In this document: positions 18,958 through 30,265 of the stretch, piece by piece | How positions within the stretch are numbered: position 1 is the first letter of the stretch | Layout of the letters: every line of letters begins with the position of its first letter | Position numbers and translations under genes: made by a program | Assembly (NCBI RefSeq): GCF_001586775.1 | Contig: NZ_LQXS01000001.1 | Coordinates: 248,001-312,000 of the forward strand | Reading direction: 5' to 3' | DNA from: Sphingobacterium populi | Lineage (GTDB): Bacteria > Bacteroidota > Bacteroidia > Sphingobacteriales > Sphingobacteriaceae | Length of the DNA: 64,000 bases | The notes under the pieces: generated by a model | The model's input: the letters and a program-made list of their open reading frames with translations, nothing else | The model's database searches: none | What the model was told of the DNA's origin: nothing

Positions 18958-19062
18958 AGTGATTATCTTAATTGTGCCAAACTTGTTGCAATACAATCAT
19001 AGGCAATATAAACAAAAAAATGCTATCATTGAGCTTCACAAACGGTCAACTTTACATTTACT

Positions 19063-21909
19063 ATGAATAATTGGAGCAAATTATGTCTTGCACTGAGCAC
19101 CTTTATCAGTGTGCAAGCCATAGCACAAAAACCACCTTTAAATCACGACGTATACGATAGCTGGAAAAGTATCGGTACGGCCAATCTTGCAAAATCAGGA
19201 AAATTAGTGTACTACACCATCACACCACAAGAAGGGGATGCTGTTTTAGAACTGAAAGATCAGAAAAACAATCTTTTGCTACAAGTGCCAAGAGGAAATG
19301 ATGGAAGCTTGACAAGTGATGACAACTACTTCATCTCTGCAATTAAACCATTGTTTTCTGCTGTCCGCGAGGCAAAGATCAAAAAGAAAAAGCCAGAAGA
19401 GATGCCAAAGGATTCTTTGCTAGTGTATAATCTTAAAAGCAGAAATACACCGCTAAAGTATGCGGACGTTACATCTTATAAACTCGCACGTAATAGTCGG
19501 GAATATGTGGCATTTCTTGCCGAATATAAGTCGAGTAACACTGTCGATAGCATTTCTAGCAAAGATAGCACGACAGCATCCGCCTCTGTTGCTTCGGGCA
19601 AAGGAAAAGGCAAAACCAAATCGGTGTTGCACCTGCTGCATTTGCCAACGGGTGATACGACCAACTTTGTTGGCGTCGATCAATACGAGTGGAGTGCAGA
19701 TGAAAAGCAACTGTTATTTAGTAAAAAAGGAGAGGAGAAAGATAGTATATCCGTACAAAACGCTGGGTTGTATATCTATTCTGTCGCCGACCAATCTTTG
19801 AAAAAAATAAGCCAAGGCAGAGGCTCTTATAAGCAATTTAGTTTTTCAGAAGACCAGTCGCAGCTATCGTTTGTCGCTTTCAAAGGAGATGAGAAAACTT
19901 TATCAAAGGAGTATAAATTGTACTATTATACGGATGTACAAGATTCGGCACGAGTAATTGGTGAGCAAACGACTAGCGGAGTACCACAAAATTGGTGGGT
20001 GAGCGGCGATGCGAAGCTCCATTTTAGTGCTGATGGTCAGAAGTTATATTTGGGCTTAGCACCTATTCCACGTGTCAAGGATACGACATTGGTCGAATTC
20101 GAGCACGCAAAGCTAGATATCTGGCATTGGAAAGACGATTATTTGCAGCCTCAACAATTGGTAAACCTAAAACGGGATCAAACCAAAAGCTTTCCAGCCG
20201 TCATTTATCCACAATCTGGAGCATCGATTATTCCACTAAGCGATGATACTTTTAATCGTGTGATTACGACGGACACTGGCAACGAAGAATGGGTATTGGT
20301 CACTTCTGACTTTGGAAATCGCATTTCATCGCAATGGGATATTGCCACAGCTTCGAATATCTATAAAGTATCGACCAAAACAGGGCAGAACAAATTGATT
20401 GCCGCTGATCTTAGTGGACAGGTTTATCTTTCTCCCAATGCAGAGTATGCCGTACTATTTGATCGTGCAACAGGCACTTGGTCAAGTTACGATTTGATCA
20501 ACGATCTGAAAAAACCGTTGCATGAAGGTGTTGCAGTGAGTTTTGTAGATGAAGAGAATGATGTACCAGCATTACCCGGTGCGTATGGTGTTGCTGGTTG
20601 GTCCAGAGATGGGAAGACCGTCTATATTAATGATCGCTACGATATTTGGGCTCTTGACCTAGTGGGCCAAAAGAAAGCTTATTCGATTACAAATGGCTTT
20701 GGGCGAGCGCACAAAATCACTTTTCGTGCACAGGAGCTTGCTCGCGAGGACAACCCACGATACCGTACAACTTACTTGTCGGATAAGGAGCAATTCCTGA
20801 CAGCTTTTAATGAAACGACGAAAGAAAATGGTTTTTATACAGTCAATCTAGGTAAGCGTACTGCAGATCCTAAAATGATCGTGATGCAGCCCAAAACTTT
20901 TCGTAAAGTTGTTGCAGACGCAAATATGTCGCAAGTCATCTACACGAAAGAAGACTACCAGCATTCCCCAGATTTATATATGAATAGTATAAAAATGGAT
21001 CAAGAACGCAGGCTGACCGATATCAATACGCAGCAAGCTGGCTATAACTGGGGAACGGCAGAGTTGGTGCATTGGACAACACCGAATGGGCACGACGCTA
21101 CAGGTATTTTATATAAGCCGGAGGATTTTGATCCGAATAAGAAATATCCAATTATCGCCTATTTCTACGAAAAACTGTCTCAGGGATTATACACCTATCA
21201 AGCGCCTGCACCTACGCCTTCGCGACTAAACATTCCGTACTTTGTGAGCAATGGTTATTTAGTGTTTGCGCCTGATATAGCATACGAAACAGGATACCCC
21301 GGGCAAGCCGCCGAAGAATACATTAATTCGGGAATGCAGCATCTAGCGAGAACCAATAGTTTTGTAGATTCGACCAAAATGGGAATTCAGGGACAGAGCT
21401 GGGGTGGTTATCAAGTTGCGCATTTAATTACACGCACTAATATGTATGCAGCTGCCTGGACGGGCGCACCTGTCGTAAATATGACTTCCGCTTACGGCGG
21501 TATTCGTTGGGGATCGGGCATGTCACGTCAGTTTCAATATGAAAACACGCAGAGCCGTATCGGTCAGAATTTGTGGGAAGCGCGCGATTTATATATCGAA
21601 AACTCGCCTTTATTTTTTATGAATCGTGTAAATACTCCTGTGGTAATTATGCATAACGATCAAGATGGCGCAGTGCCATGGTATCAAGGGATCGAAATGT
21701 TTACAGCCTTACGCCGCTTGCAAAAGCCAGTATGGTTATTAAACTACAATGGTGACGATCACAATTTGATATTACGACAAAACAGAAAGGATATTCAAAT
21801 ACGGGAAGCACAATTCTTTGATCATTTCTTAAAAGGTAAACCAGCACCTGTATGGATCACATCTGGTGTGCCAGCTATTCATAAGGGAATCGATTGGGGA
21901 TTGCAATAG
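19063..21909 (+). CDS. S9 family serine peptidase (prolyl oligopeptidase type), exported
   Basis: 948 residues with signal peptide MNNWSKLCLALSTFISVQAIA-Q. The central 600 residues form a beta-propeller-like region; the C-terminal alpha/beta hydrolase domain has the nucleophile elbow GQSWGGY (S779), D868 in NDQDGAVPW and H900 in GDDHNL. It should cleave short peptides in the periplasm. A low-complexity Ser/Lys stretch at about 165-190 is an insert in the propeller. The gene has its own terminator and no operon partner. Confidence 0.92.
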   Translation: MNNWSKLCLALSTFISVQAIAQKPPLNHDVYDSWKSIGTANLAKSGKLVYYTITPQEGDAVLELKDQKNNLLLQVPRGNDGSLTSDDNYFISAIKPLFSAVREAKIKKKKPEEMPKDSLLVYNLKSRNTPLKYADVTSYKLARNSREYVAFLAEYKSSNTVDSISSKDSTTASASVASGKGKGKTKSVLHLLHLPTGDTTNFVGVDQYEWSADEKQLLFSKKGEEKDSISVQNAGLYIYSVADQSLKKISQGRGSYKQFSFSEDQSQLSFVAFKGDEKTLSKEYKLYYYTDVQDSARVIGEQTTSGVPQNWWVSGDAKLHFSADGQKLYLGLAPIPRVKDTTLVEFEHAKLDIWHWKDDYLQPQQLVNLKRDQTKSFPAVIYPQSGASIIPLSDDTFNRVITTDTGNEEWVLVTSDFGNRISSQWDIATASNIYKVSTKTGQNKLIAADLSGQVYLSPNAEYAVLFDRATGTWSSYDLINDLKKPLHEGVAVSFVDEENDVPALPGAYGVAGWSRDGKTVYINDRYDIWALDLVGQKKAYSITNGFGRAHKITFRAQELAREDNPRYRTTYLSDKEQFLTAFNETTKENGFYTVNLGKRTADPKMIVMQPKTFRKVVADANMSQVIYTKEDYQHSPDLYMNSIKMDQERRLTDINTQQAGYNWGTAELVHWTTPNGHDATGILYKPEDFDPNKKYPIIAYFYEKLSQGLYTYQAPAPTPSRLNIPYFVSNGYLVFAPDIAYETGYPGQAAEEYINSGMQHLARTNSFVDSTKMGIQGQSWGGYQVAHLITRTNMYAAAWTGAPVVNMTSAYGGIRWGSGMSRQFQYENTQSRIGQNLWEARDLYIENSPLFFMNRVNTPVVIMHNDQDGAVPWYQGIEMFTALRRLQKPVWLLNYNGDDHNLILRQNRKDIQIREAQFFDHFLKGKPAPVWITSGVPAIHKGIDWGLQ

Positions 21910-21933
21910 TTAAGCATAATCAATTGTATATTT

Positions 21934-21966
21934 AAAAGAGGGAAAGGTAATTTTCCCTCTTTTTTC
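21934..21966 (+). terminator. Terminator after S9 peptidase gene
   Basis: Hairpin AAAGAGGGAAA / TTTTCCCTCTTT with a short loop, followed by a T run. Confidence 0.8.
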
Positions 21967-22090
21967 GTTTTATCGAAAATAAAATTTTGTTTTTTTTCGC
22001 AAAAAGAGTCATATTTACAAAAGAAAATGTGACGTAGGTGCATTTTTTTATGCTACCAACGACTTATTGCAAAATTAACTATCAAAATAT

Positions 22091-24280
22091 ATGTCATTCT
22101 TACGGTTTCAATCTGTAAATTCAGCTGGTTCAAGAGAAATTAATCATGAGGGATATTCAGAGTCAAAAAAAGCCATAGCAATCTATGGTAAAAATGTTTT
22201 CACGGTAGACAAGATGCGCGACTACCTTCCCAAACCTACTTTTGTAGAACTTAAAGATTCTATTGAAGGAGGAAAACGTATTTCGCGCGAATTGGCTGAA
22301 GATATTGCTCAAGCTATGAAATCATGGGCTTTGGCCAATGGCGCTTCTCATTATACGCACTGGTTTCAGCCTCTTACTGGTTCTACTGCGGAGAAGCATG
22401 ATGCCTTCTTTGAGCCGGATAGTAATGGATTAGCCATTGAGAAATTTACGGCAGATGCACTTGTGCAACAAGAGCCAGATGCATCATCTTTCCCCAACGG
22501 AGGTATTCGAAACACGTTTGAAGCACGCGGTTATACTGCTTGGGATCCTTCTTCACCTGCTTTCTTGTTTGAAACTGGTGGTGGCAAGACTCTTTGTATT
22601 CCTACTGTATTCGTATCGTATACAGGTGAATCGTTAGATTATAAAGTGCCATTGTTGAAAGCAGTTTCTGCAATTGATAAAGCGGCAACCGATGTGGCTC
22701 AATTCTTTGACAAATCGGTCAATAAAGTAACGGCTTCATTAGGTATTGAGCAAGAATACTTTTTGGTAGACCTTTCGTTGTACAACGCGCGTCCGGATTT
22801 GCAGCTTACTGGCCGTACACTATTTGGACATATGGCGGCCAAAGGTCAACAATTGGATGACCACTATTTTGGAGCTATTCCAGAGCGCGTACTTGCGTTC
22901 ATGGTGGATCTTGAAAATGAAGCCTTGAAATTAGGTATTCCATTGAAAACTCGTCACAACGAAGTTGCACCAACGCAGTTTGAATGTGCGCCGATGTTTG
23001 AGGAGATAAACTTGGCGATCGATCATAATCAGCTTTTGATGAACTTGATGGAGCAAGTAGCCAAACGCCATCACTTCAAAGTGCTGTTGCACGAAAAACC
23101 TTATAGTGGTATCAACGGATCTGGTAAACACAATAACTGGTCGTTAATCACCAACACAGGCGTCAATCTATTGGCACCAGGCAAAACGCCTAAAAATAAT
23201 TTGATGTTCTTGACCTTCTTCGTCAATACCATTAAGGCAGTATCTGTACACGCTGATTTGCTACGTGCATCGATTGCAAGTCATTCTAACGATCACCGAC
23301 TAGGTGCGAATGAAGCGCCGCCAGCAATTATTTCTATTTTCTTAGGTTCTCAGTTAGATGATATCTTAGACGAGGTAGAATCTGCTCGCGTAGCCAAAAA
23401 AGTACGCAACGAGGCAAACTTGTGGCATGGTATTCCTAAAATTCCAGATCTTAAAATGGATAATACGGATAGAAACCGGACTTCACCATTTGCGTTTACA
23501 GGAAATAAATTTGAATTCCGTGCCGTAGGATCATCGGCCAATTCAGCGTTGCCAATGACAATTTTGAACGTTATCGTGGCAAATCAATTAATTGAATTCA
23601 AGATTGAGGTTGACAAGCAAATCAAAAAAGGCGTTAAAAAAGATTTGGCTTTGCTAAATGTCATTCGCCGTTACATTAAAGAATCTAAGGCCATCCGTTT
23701 TGAAGGTAATGGCTATAGTGATGAGTGGGCAGAAGAGGCCGCTACTCGTGGTTTGTCTAACATTAAGTCTACTCCGAAAGCGTTAGATGTATACGTAAAT
23801 GAAGAATCATTAGCATTGTTCGAAAAGCTTGGTATCTATTCACGACGGGAGTCGGAGGCAAGGCATGAGATTTTGCTAGAAAACTTCTACAAGAAATTAC
23901 AAATCGAAGCACGTGTCATTACGGAGCTTACGAATAGTCTTATCGCTCCAGCTTGTTTTGCGTATCAGAATCAATTAATTGAAAATGTTAAAGGTTTGAA
24001 AGATTTGGGTCTTTCTTCGGAAGCATTTAGTTCGCAACGCAATTTTATCGAACGTATATCTAGTCACATCAACATTGCGTTGGAGAAATCTGAGGCTATG
24101 CGCCAAGAACGTAAAAAAGCGAATGAGATTGAAGATATGCGTGACCGTGCAATCGCATACGACGAATTAGTGAAGCCTTACTTCGATGAGATTCGCTATC
24201 ATGTCAATAAATTGGAGAAAATAGTAGATGATAACAAATGGCCATTGCCTAAGTTGCGTGAGCTATTGTTTATTCACTAA
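22091..24280 (+). CDS. glnN: Glutamine synthetase, type III
   Basis: 729 residues, the size of GSIII enzymes and far larger than GSI (about 470). It begins RFQSVNSAGSREINHEGYSE and has the GSIII-specific GGIRNTFEARGYTAWDPSSPAF, the metal-binding GIEQEYFLVD, TRHNEVAPTQFE, and GINGSGKHNNWSL in the ATP site. It makes glutamine from glutamate, ammonia and ATP; in Bacteroidota this type is the main ammonia-assimilating enzyme. No amt/glnK or regulator gene is next to it. A terminator follows. Confidence 0.96.
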   Translation: MSFLRFQSVNSAGSREINHEGYSESKKAIAIYGKNVFTVDKMRDYLPKPTFVELKDSIEGGKRISRELAEDIAQAMKSWALANGASHYTHWFQPLTGSTAEKHDAFFEPDSNGLAIEKFTADALVQQEPDASSFPNGGIRNTFEARGYTAWDPSSPAFLFETGGGKTLCIPTVFVSYTGESLDYKVPLLKAVSAIDKAATDVAQFFDKSVNKVTASLGIEQEYFLVDLSLYNARPDLQLTGRTLFGHMAAKGQQLDDHYFGAIPERVLAFMVDLENEALKLGIPLKTRHNEVAPTQFECAPMFEEINLAIDHNQLLMNLMEQVAKRHHFKVLLHEKPYSGINGSGKHNNWSLITNTGVNLLAPGKTPKNNLMFLTFFVNTIKAVSVHADLLRASIASHSNDHRLGANEAPPAIISIFLGSQLDDILDEVESARVAKKVRNEANLWHGIPKIPDLKMDNTDRNRTSPFAFTGNKFEFRAVGSSANSALPMTILNVIVANQLIEFKIEVDKQIKKGVKKDLALLNVIRRYIKESKAIRFEGNGYSDEWAEEAATRGLSNIKSTPKALDVYVNEESLALFEKLGIYSRRESEARHEILLENFYKKLQIEARVITELTNSLIAPACFAYQNQLIENVKGLKDLGLSSEAFSSQRNFIERISSHINIALEKSEAMRQERKKANEIEDMRDRAIAYDELVKPYFDEIRYHVNKLEKIVDDNKWPLPKLRELLFIH

Positions 24281-24318
24281 TATAACGGTATAACTAACTA
24301 ACCTAGTATTATCCGGAG

Positions 24319-24345
24319 CCACTTGCAGCAGCAAGTGGTTTTTTG
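24319..24345 (+). terminator. Terminator of glutamine synthetase gene
   Basis: Stem CCACTTGC / GCAAGTGG with loop AGCA, then TTTTTT. Confidence 0.85.
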
Positions 24346-24443
24346 TTTTGTGGCAGCCGATCGGGTAGGAGAATAGCGTAAAGTTCATATACCGTAAATT
24401 GATAAATTCTGTATTTTAGAGCTATATATTGACCTAATTTACT

Positions 24444-24875
24444 ATGAAAAATAATCGCGTAGCCTTTATAGGGTTTGTTGCTTTCCTATTCCTTGGTGCA
24501 TGCCAGAAAGAGGATGATTCCTCTATTCAACTCGCTGGCACGACTTGGTGCGCTAAGTATTCTGATAATAAACATAATTACCAACACCAACTTGAGTTTT
24601 TAAAAAGTAAGCGCATTAAGACACGCATGTTCGGGACTATTCGTCCAGATGCCCCAACTGATGAGTGGATACCTCATGAGGTGGGCGGTATTGGTGAATT
24701 AATTTATGAAGTGTTGCCGCAGCCGACCGATGCTAGCGATGTGATGCTAGTTATTTCAGATCCGGAGTCTGGCTTTTCTGATCATATGAGTTATTACAGA
24801 CAGACAAGCAATGATGGTCCAGCTAGAATTGTGCAGGGTGAAAGGATTTATTATCAAGGTGGCTGCAGCTTTTAG
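24444..24875 (+). CDS. Small lipoprotein of unknown function
   Basis: 143 residues. Clear lipoprotein signal with lipobox LFLGAC (C20) followed by KEDDSS. The mature part begins IQLAGTTWCAKY, similar to the start of Bacteroidota lipocalin-like or META-type lipoproteins, with alternating polar strands and a final cysteine (GGCSF) that could pair with the Cys of TTWC. No recognised family. Single gene between two strong terminators. Confidence 0.7.
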   Translation: MKNNRVAFIGFVAFLFLGACQKEDDSSIQLAGTTWCAKYSDNKHNYQHQLEFLKSKRIKTRMFGTIRPDAPTDEWIPHEVGGIGELIYEVLPQPTDASDVMLVISDPESGFSDHMSYYRQTSNDGPARIVQGERIYYQGGCSF

Positions 24876-24916
24876 TCCTGCTTAAAAGCTCCTGCAGAGA
24901 ATTAACAGTTTGTAGT

Positions 24917-24964
24917 ATACAAGAAAAGAGGTATTTACTTTCGCAAATACCTCTTTTCTTGTAT
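24917..24964. terminator. Bidirectional terminator, perfect 20-bp stem
   Basis: Arms of 20 bases (ATACAAGAAAAGAGGTATTT and its exact complement) separated by 8 bases, between convergent genes. T-rich on both strands. Confidence 0.85.
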
Positions 24965-25002
24965 GCGCTTCAAAAAATGTTGAAGCGATAATATGATTAA
25001 TA

Positions 25003-26175
25003 CTAACGTGCCGCTTCTAATCTAGCTTGTACCTCATTGGCTTTGTCTTCATCTTGGATAAAGTTGTAATAGCTCTTCAGGTTGCTTAAAGCATTAGTAT
25101 TTTTAGGATCTACAGTCAGCGCTTTTTCTAAATACGGCACTGCCTTACCCATATCTGCTTTTATAGTTTCAACGCGGGTATTGTAGTCTGTATCTGACAC
25201 CGTTTTGTCGGCGTTAAGATCCATAAGTGCTTGGTTTGCCATGTTCATAATGATTGCGGCAGTATTCAAATTTGCTTCCACATAGTCAGGATCGATCTCC
25301 AACGCTTTTTTGTATGAAGCTAACGCCTTCTCGTCATCATTATTAGATGCATAGGCTGTACCAAGATAATAATGAAGCGTTTTGTTGCTTGCATCGCGCT
25401 CTAATTGACTTTCAATTCCAGAAATTATTTTTTCCTCATTGCCAGTGATTAGATTTAATTCAATGTTTTGCATTACGATATCATTATCTTCTGGAAATGC
25501 TTTTGCAGCAGCGTCGGCATATTCTAGCGCTTTTGTAGTATCTCCAGTGGATAGATATAATTTCGGAAGATCCGCTCTAATCATTTTGTATTCTGAGTGA
25601 TCTTCGTGCGGAAGCAAAGCTTCATATTTTTTGATCGCTGTAGGGTAGTCTTGCGTTTGTATTGCTGCTAATGCGCCAAAGTAAATTAATGTCGTATCGC
25701 CAGGCATCAATGCCAATCCCTTATCAAATTCTTCAGCCGCTCCCTTATAGTTTTCTTGTTTCCACTCCTCGTACCCTGTAGTTTGGTAGAAGTTACGTAG
25801 ATTTACTTTAACTGCGTTGATGTTATCTTCATTTTTCTTGTCAGAATCCAATTCAGCAGCCTTAGCTATGCCATTGATAGCTTTATCGGCATATTCGTTG
25901 TTTTTTTCAGCGAAAGCTAAATTGGAATATATCAGAGAGTATACTGTCCAAGTTTCTGGATTATCTTTCGTTTTATCATGTACGATTGCTTCCTCAATTG
26001 GTTCGATACCATCTTTCAACATTTTTGCAGAAAGTTCACCGGCTTCTGCACCACCTAGTTCTTCGTATTTGGTATATGCCGACTTAGCTTTTCTCAAATT
26101 ACCAGTTTGTGCGAAGACGGTACTCATTGAGATCGCCAATGCTCCTGTTATAATTAGACTTTTTTTGATATTCAT
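25003..26175 (-). CDS. Periplasmic TPR-repeat protein
   Basis: 390 residues, signal peptide MNIKKSLIITGALAISMSTVFA-Q. At least six tetratricopeptide units are visible, e.g. YKGAAEEFDKGLALMPGD, YPTAIKKYEALLP, TKALEYADAAAKAFPED, HYYLGTAYASNNDDEKALAS, and MGKAVPYLEKALTVDPKN near the end. This is a protein-interaction scaffold, probably periplasmic or associated with the outer membrane. It lies 73 bases after another TPR gene that overlaps gyrA, so the three may be co-transcribed. Specific partner unknown. Confidence 0.82.
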   Translation of the reverse strand: MNIKKSLIITGALAISMSTVFAQTGNLRKAKSAYTKYEELGGAEAGELSAKMLKDGIEPIEEAIVHDKTKDNPETWTVYSLIYSNLAFAEKNNEYADKAINGIAKAAELDSDKKNEDNINAVKVNLRNFYQTTGYEEWKQENYKGAAEEFDKGLALMPGDTTLIYFGALAAIQTQDYPTAIKKYEALLPHEDHSEYKMIRADLPKLYLSTGDTTKALEYADAAAKAFPEDNDIVMQNIELNLITGNEEKIISGIESQLERDASNKTLHYYLGTAYASNNDDEKALASYKKALEIDPDYVEANLNTAAIIMNMANQALMDLNADKTVSDTDYNTRVETIKADMGKAVPYLEKALTVDPKNTNALSNLKSYYNFIQDEDKANEVQARLEAAR

Positions 26176-26248
26176 ATTATGCTTTTGTTTGTTTAATGTT
26201 CTTCTTTTAGTGTTCGCTATATTATCCTTAAGATAACAAAGAACGTGC

Positions 26249-27364
26249 CTAGTAGTTTTGCAATCTATTAAGAAGAAGGTTTACACGATCTAGTTGCACA
26301 TCGTCTTCTGTATTCTCATAATACATCGCTAAAGAGCGCAACGCATTAACCTCATGTGGGCGTATTTCATTGGCTTTCAGGAGGTAATTTTGTGCAGTAT
26401 ATTGTGCTTCATGATCATCTTGATTCTGCATAAACTGCTGAAGATATAATAATCCTAAAGCCAAATTAGCCTCATAATTATTATCATTTAATTGCACAGT
26501 ACGTTCGTAATATTGCTTAGCCTTTTCAATATTGCCAGCATTTTCGAAGGAGAATCCTACCAGATAATTTAGATCTACATTTTCAGGTTCCATTTTCAGT
26601 GCGTGCTCTGCAATAGGCACAATGGCACCGTAGTTTCCTTGTTGGGAGTAGGTTTCAATTAATTTAAATAGGATTTCTTTGTTGTTCGGATAATTGGCGC
26701 TACCCTTTTCCAAAATCTTACGACTTTCTGTGTGCTGATTTTTTTTCTCGTATATCTGCGCTAATTCTAAATATTGTATAGGTTGCCTTGAGGAAAGTGT
26801 AATAGCTTGCTCGTAATACTGTATAGCTTCATCCGTACGATTGGTCTGATTTGCCAGTAACCCTAAGTTATAGATGATATCTTCATTCTTAGGTTGCAAT
26901 TCTTTAACACGTAGAAAATTTTGGTAGGCCAAGTCGTATTCTTGTGCTTGCAGTGCTTGATTAGCTTTATAAGTATATGCTGCTGCTAAATTTTGCGTAA
27001 CATAAGCCATCTCGCTTGCACGAGTATTCTTCTCACGATCGCTTAGGCGATCAAGTGTAGCAAGGGTGATATCTATCGGATCTTTCTCTGTGCTAATCTT
27101 TCGCGTTGAATCGGCATACGCTATGGAGCTGTATATCATTACACGCGTCAAATTGATACGTGTATTAGCAGAATCTCGTCTGGTTTTGTACACGCCATCG
27201 ATAAACTTTTTGGCACTTTCTAGGTGTTTCAGCTCGCCGGTTTGCGTATACAATGCAAAATTGTTGGTCGCTTCTTTGACGGCAGACTGAGCGAAAGCAG
27301 ATAACCCACCGATGGCTAAGCCAAAGGTGAGTATAAATTTGCTGATATTATTCGGTTTCTTCAT
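26249..27364 (-). CDS. Exported TPR-repeat protein, overlapping gyrA
   Basis: 371 residues from ATG 27364 ([26 protein letters not shown], a good signal peptide). A longer frame upstream is only gyrA sequence in another frame. Repeats include [55 protein letters not shown] and [16 protein letters not shown]. The start codon lies inside the last 17 bases of gyrA, which implies translational coupling or at least a shared transcript. It is a cell-envelope scaffold of unknown role, similar in design to the next gene. Confidence 0.85.
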   Translation of the reverse strand: MKKPNNISKFILTFGLAIGGLSAFAQSAVKEATNNFALYTQTGELKHLESAKKFIDGVYKTRRDSANTRINLTRVMIYSSIAYADSTRKISTEKDPIDITLATLDRLSDREKNTRASEMAYVTQNLAAAYTYKANQALQAQEYDLAYQNFLRVKELQPKNEDIIYNLGLLANQTNRTDEAIQYYEQAITLSSRQPIQYLELAQIYEKKNQHTESRKILEKGSANYPNNKEILFKLIETYSQQGNYGAIVPIAEHALKMEPENVDLNYLVGFSFENAGNIEKAKQYYERTVQLNDNNYEANLALGLLYLQQFMQNQDDHEAQYTAQNYLLKANEIRPHEVNALRSLAMYYENTEDDVQLDRVNLLLNRLQNY

Positions 27365-29939
27365 CGTTATTGTCTGAAACGGCATTATCTTCAATTTCTG
27401 GTGTTGTAGCACCATCATCATTCGCCAAAAGACCTTCACTAGTTTCATCACCTTCTTCCAATTCGTCTTCACGAGCAACCTTAGTGATTGAGGCGATCTC
27501 GTCGTTGTCATTCAAGCGGATCAGTTTCACGCCTTGTGTGGCTCTACCCATCACGCGAAGAGTTTCGACGCCGATACGGATTACAATACCAGATTTGTTA
27601 ATGATCATTAGATCATCTTGATCATTGACATCTTTTATGGCCACGAGTTCACCCGTTTTCTCGGTTACATTTAAGGTTTTTACGCCTTTACCGCCGCGGT
27701 TTGTTACGCGATAATCTTCAACGTCGGTACGCTTTCCATATCCTTTTTCAGAAACTACTAAAATCGTGGCTTCTTCACTATTGTTCACACTAATCATGCC
27801 AACAACCTCGTCATTATCATGTGCTAAACGCACGCCACGCACGCCTGTTGCAGTCCGACCCATTGGTCGCACGGTAGATTCATTGAAGCGAATGGCACGT
27901 CCAGATCGTAGGGCCATCACAATCTCACTTGCGCCACTGGTTAAGTTGGCTTCGATCAATTGATCGCCATCATTGATGTTGATCGCGTTAATACCATTGG
28001 CACGCGGGCGCGAGTAGGCTTCTAAAGAAGTTTTCTTGATCGTCCCTTTCTTCGTACACATGATGATGAAGTTGTTCTCTAAGTATTCCTGATCTTTCAG
28101 GTTTTTGACTTTGATAAACGCTTTGATCTTCTCGTCTTTTGGTACGTTAATGATATTTTGTAAGGCTCTTCCTTTAGAGGTTCTCGATCCTTCTGGTATT
28201 TCAAATGCGCGTAACCAGAAACAACGACCGGCTTCGGTGAATAGCAAGAGGTAATTGTGTGCCGAAGCGGTGATGATATGTTCGGTAAAATCTTCTTCAC
28301 GAGTACTGGATCCTTTCGATCCGCGGCCACCACGGCTTTGACGGCGGTACTCCGATAATGGTGTACGTTTGACATAGCTGTTGTGAGAAATTGTAATGAC
28401 GATCTCTTCATCATCGATGAAATCTTCCATACGCATATCCTCTGCCGAATGCACGATTTCGGAACGGCGTTCGTCACCATATTTGTCACGGATCTCGATG
28501 ATTTCGTCTTTGATGATCGTCATGCGCAAGCCTTCGTCTGCCAATACTTGTTTCAAATATTCGATGGTTTTCATCAATTCGGCGTATTCCTCTTTGATCT
28601 TGTCGCGTTCTAGTCCTGTAAGACGACGTAGCGTCATGTCCAAGATAGCACGTGCTTGCAAGTCAGATAGGCCAAATTTTTCCATCAAACCTACACGAGC
28701 ATCTTCTGGTGTGTCGGAAGCACGAATTAATTTAATGACCTCATCCAAATGATCTAATGCGATCAGGTATCCTTCGAGGATATGGGCACGTTTTTCCGCT
28801 TCTGCCAATTCGAATTTGGTACGACGCACCACGACATCGTGTCTATGCTCCACAAATTCGTGGATCATATCTTTCAGGTTCATCAGCACCGGACGACCTT
28901 TAACAAGCGCGATGTTGTTCACCGAGAAGGATGTTTGCAATGAGGTGTACTTAAACAAGTTGTTTAGCACTACATTGGCATTTGCATCCCGTTTTATTTC
29001 ATAAACAATACGGATGTCTTTGGTTGATTCGTCGCGAATTTCTGAGATTCCTTCAATTTTCTTTTCATTGATAAGGTCGACCGTCCGCTTAATCATATCG
29101 GCTTTATTTACCTGATAAGGTATTTCTGTCACGATGATGATTTCTTTACCAGTTTTGGTGGTTTCGATTTCGGCACGAGCACGCATCACAATACGTCCGC
29201 GTCCAGTCTCGAAAGCGTCTTTTACGCCGGTATATCCATAGATCAATCCGCCAGTGGGGAAGTCGGGTGCTTTGATGTGTTGCATCAATTCACTCACTTC
29301 AATCTCGCGATTGTCAATATAGGCAACAGTACCATTAATTACTTCCGTCAGATTGTGCGGAGCCATATTTGTAGCCATACCTACCGCAATACCCGAAGCA
29401 CCATTTACCAATAAGTTGGGGATACGAGTAGGCAATACTGTAGGCTCTTGCAAAGAGTCGTCAAAGTTGAGCTGAAAATCAACAGTATCCTTATTAATAT
29501 CAGAAAGCATCTCTTCGGCTATCTTGCGTAAGCGAGCTTCTGTATAACGCATGGCCGCCGGCGGGTCACCATCAATCGAACCATAGTTACCTTGTCCGTC
29601 TACCATTGGATAGCGTAATGACCAATATTGCGCCATGCGCACCATAGTGTCATATACCGAAGAATCACCATGTGGATGGTATTTACCTAGTACATCACCA
29701 ACGATACGTGCCGATTTCTTGTACGGTTTGCCGCTGGTAACTCCTAAATCTAGCATGCCATAAAGAACACGACGGTGAACGGGTTTTAGTCCGTCTCGAG
29801 CGTCGGGTAATGCACGAGATACGATCACCGACATCGAATAATCGATGTACGCTGATTTCATCTGATCCTCAATATTTATGGGGATGATCCTGTCGTTAGC
29901 AGGCACTAAATTGTTTTCGTTTTCTGTTTCTTCAGCCAT
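27348..29939 (-). CDS. gyrA: DNA gyrase subunit A
   Basis: 863 residues. Breakage-reunion domain with the catalytic tyrosine Y132 ([10 protein letters not shown]) and the quinolone region [10 protein letters not shown], where S93 and D97 match E. coli S83 and D87, so no classic resistance change is present. The C-terminal beta-pinwheel holds six repeats and a GyrA box variant QSRGGRG (about residue 540), needed for wrapping DNA and negative supercoiling. An acidic tail follows ([12 protein letters not shown]...[14 protein letters not shown]). With GyrB (not in the window) it introduces negative supercoils. Two TPR genes follow on the same strand. Confidence 0.98.
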   Translation of the reverse strand: MAEETENENNLVPANDRIIPINIEDQMKSAYIDYSMSVIVSRALPDARDGLKPVHRRVLYGMLDLGVTSGKPYKKSARIVGDVLGKYHPHGDSSVYDTMVRMAQYWSLRYPMVDGQGNYGSIDGDPPAAMRYTEARLRKIAEEMLSDINKDTVDFQLNFDDSLQEPTVLPTRIPNLLVNGASGIAVGMATNMAPHNLTEVINGTVAYIDNREIEVSELMQHIKAPDFPTGGLIYGYTGVKDAFETGRGRIVMRARAEIETTKTGKEIIIVTEIPYQVNKADMIKRTVDLINEKKIEGISEIRDESTKDIRIVYEIKRDANANVVLNNLFKYTSLQTSFSVNNIALVKGRPVLMNLKDMIHEFVEHRHDVVVRRTKFELAEAEKRAHILEGYLIALDHLDEVIKLIRASDTPEDARVGLMEKFGLSDLQARAILDMTLRRLTGLERDKIKEEYAELMKTIEYLKQVLADEGLRMTIIKDEIIEIRDKYGDERRSEIVHSAEDMRMEDFIDDEEIVITISHNSYVKRTPLSEYRRQSRGGRGSKGSSTREEDFTEHIITASAHNYLLLFTEAGRCFWLRAFEIPEGSRTSKGRALQNIINVPKDEKIKAFIKVKNLKDQEYLENNFIIMCTKKGTIKKTSLEAYSRPRANGINAININDGDQLIEANLTSGASEIVMALRSGRAIRFNESTVRPMGRTATGVRGVRLAHDNDEVVGMISVNNSEEATILVVSEKGYGKRTDVEDYRVTNRGGKGVKTLNVTEKTGELVAIKDVNDQDDLMIINKSGIVIRIGVETLRVMGRATQGVKLIRLNDNDEIASITKVAREDELEEGDETSEGLLANDDGATTPEIEDNAVSDNNDEETE

Positions 29940-30265
29940 ATTATTGGGTTACATACTAACTAACTATTTACACCTTGTTATTGTAGGCGCAATCGTGCGA
30001 AGATACGGATTTTTTTACTATCGCTCGTACATATGATGCCTCAAATTGCTCCAAATAAAATAGGTGTGTCCATATTTTCCCTTATAAATGTATTATTGGT
30101 AATAAATTGATAATTTGATTAAATCATTTTCAATTATTCTGTGAGTTTTTTGTAAAAAAGAAACTGTAATCAAAATTTTGTTGTGAAGTCAATTATAAAT
30201 CTAGTACATTTGTCGCATTAAATTTTTGATTCACGTTATCCAAACATTTTAGTACTATTCGCAAT
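29940..30265. other. Divergent intergenic region between gyrA and serC
   Basis: 326 bases, AT-rich, no gene. On the minus strand TATCTTCG (30005-29998), one mismatch from TAnnTTTG, may drive gyrA. The serC promoter is listed separately. Confidence 0.5.
30181..30212 (+). promoter_or_regulatory. Putative serC-serA promoter
   Basis: TTG at 30181-30183 and TACATTTG at 30205-30212, spaced by 21 bases, fit the Bacteroidota -33/-7 pattern. This predicts a leader of about 45 bases before the serC ATG at 30266. Confidence 0.6.

Noticed and set aside
28400..29700. Possible quinolone resistance in gyrA
   Set aside because: The residues equal to E. coli S83 and D87 are Ser and Asp, the susceptible state.
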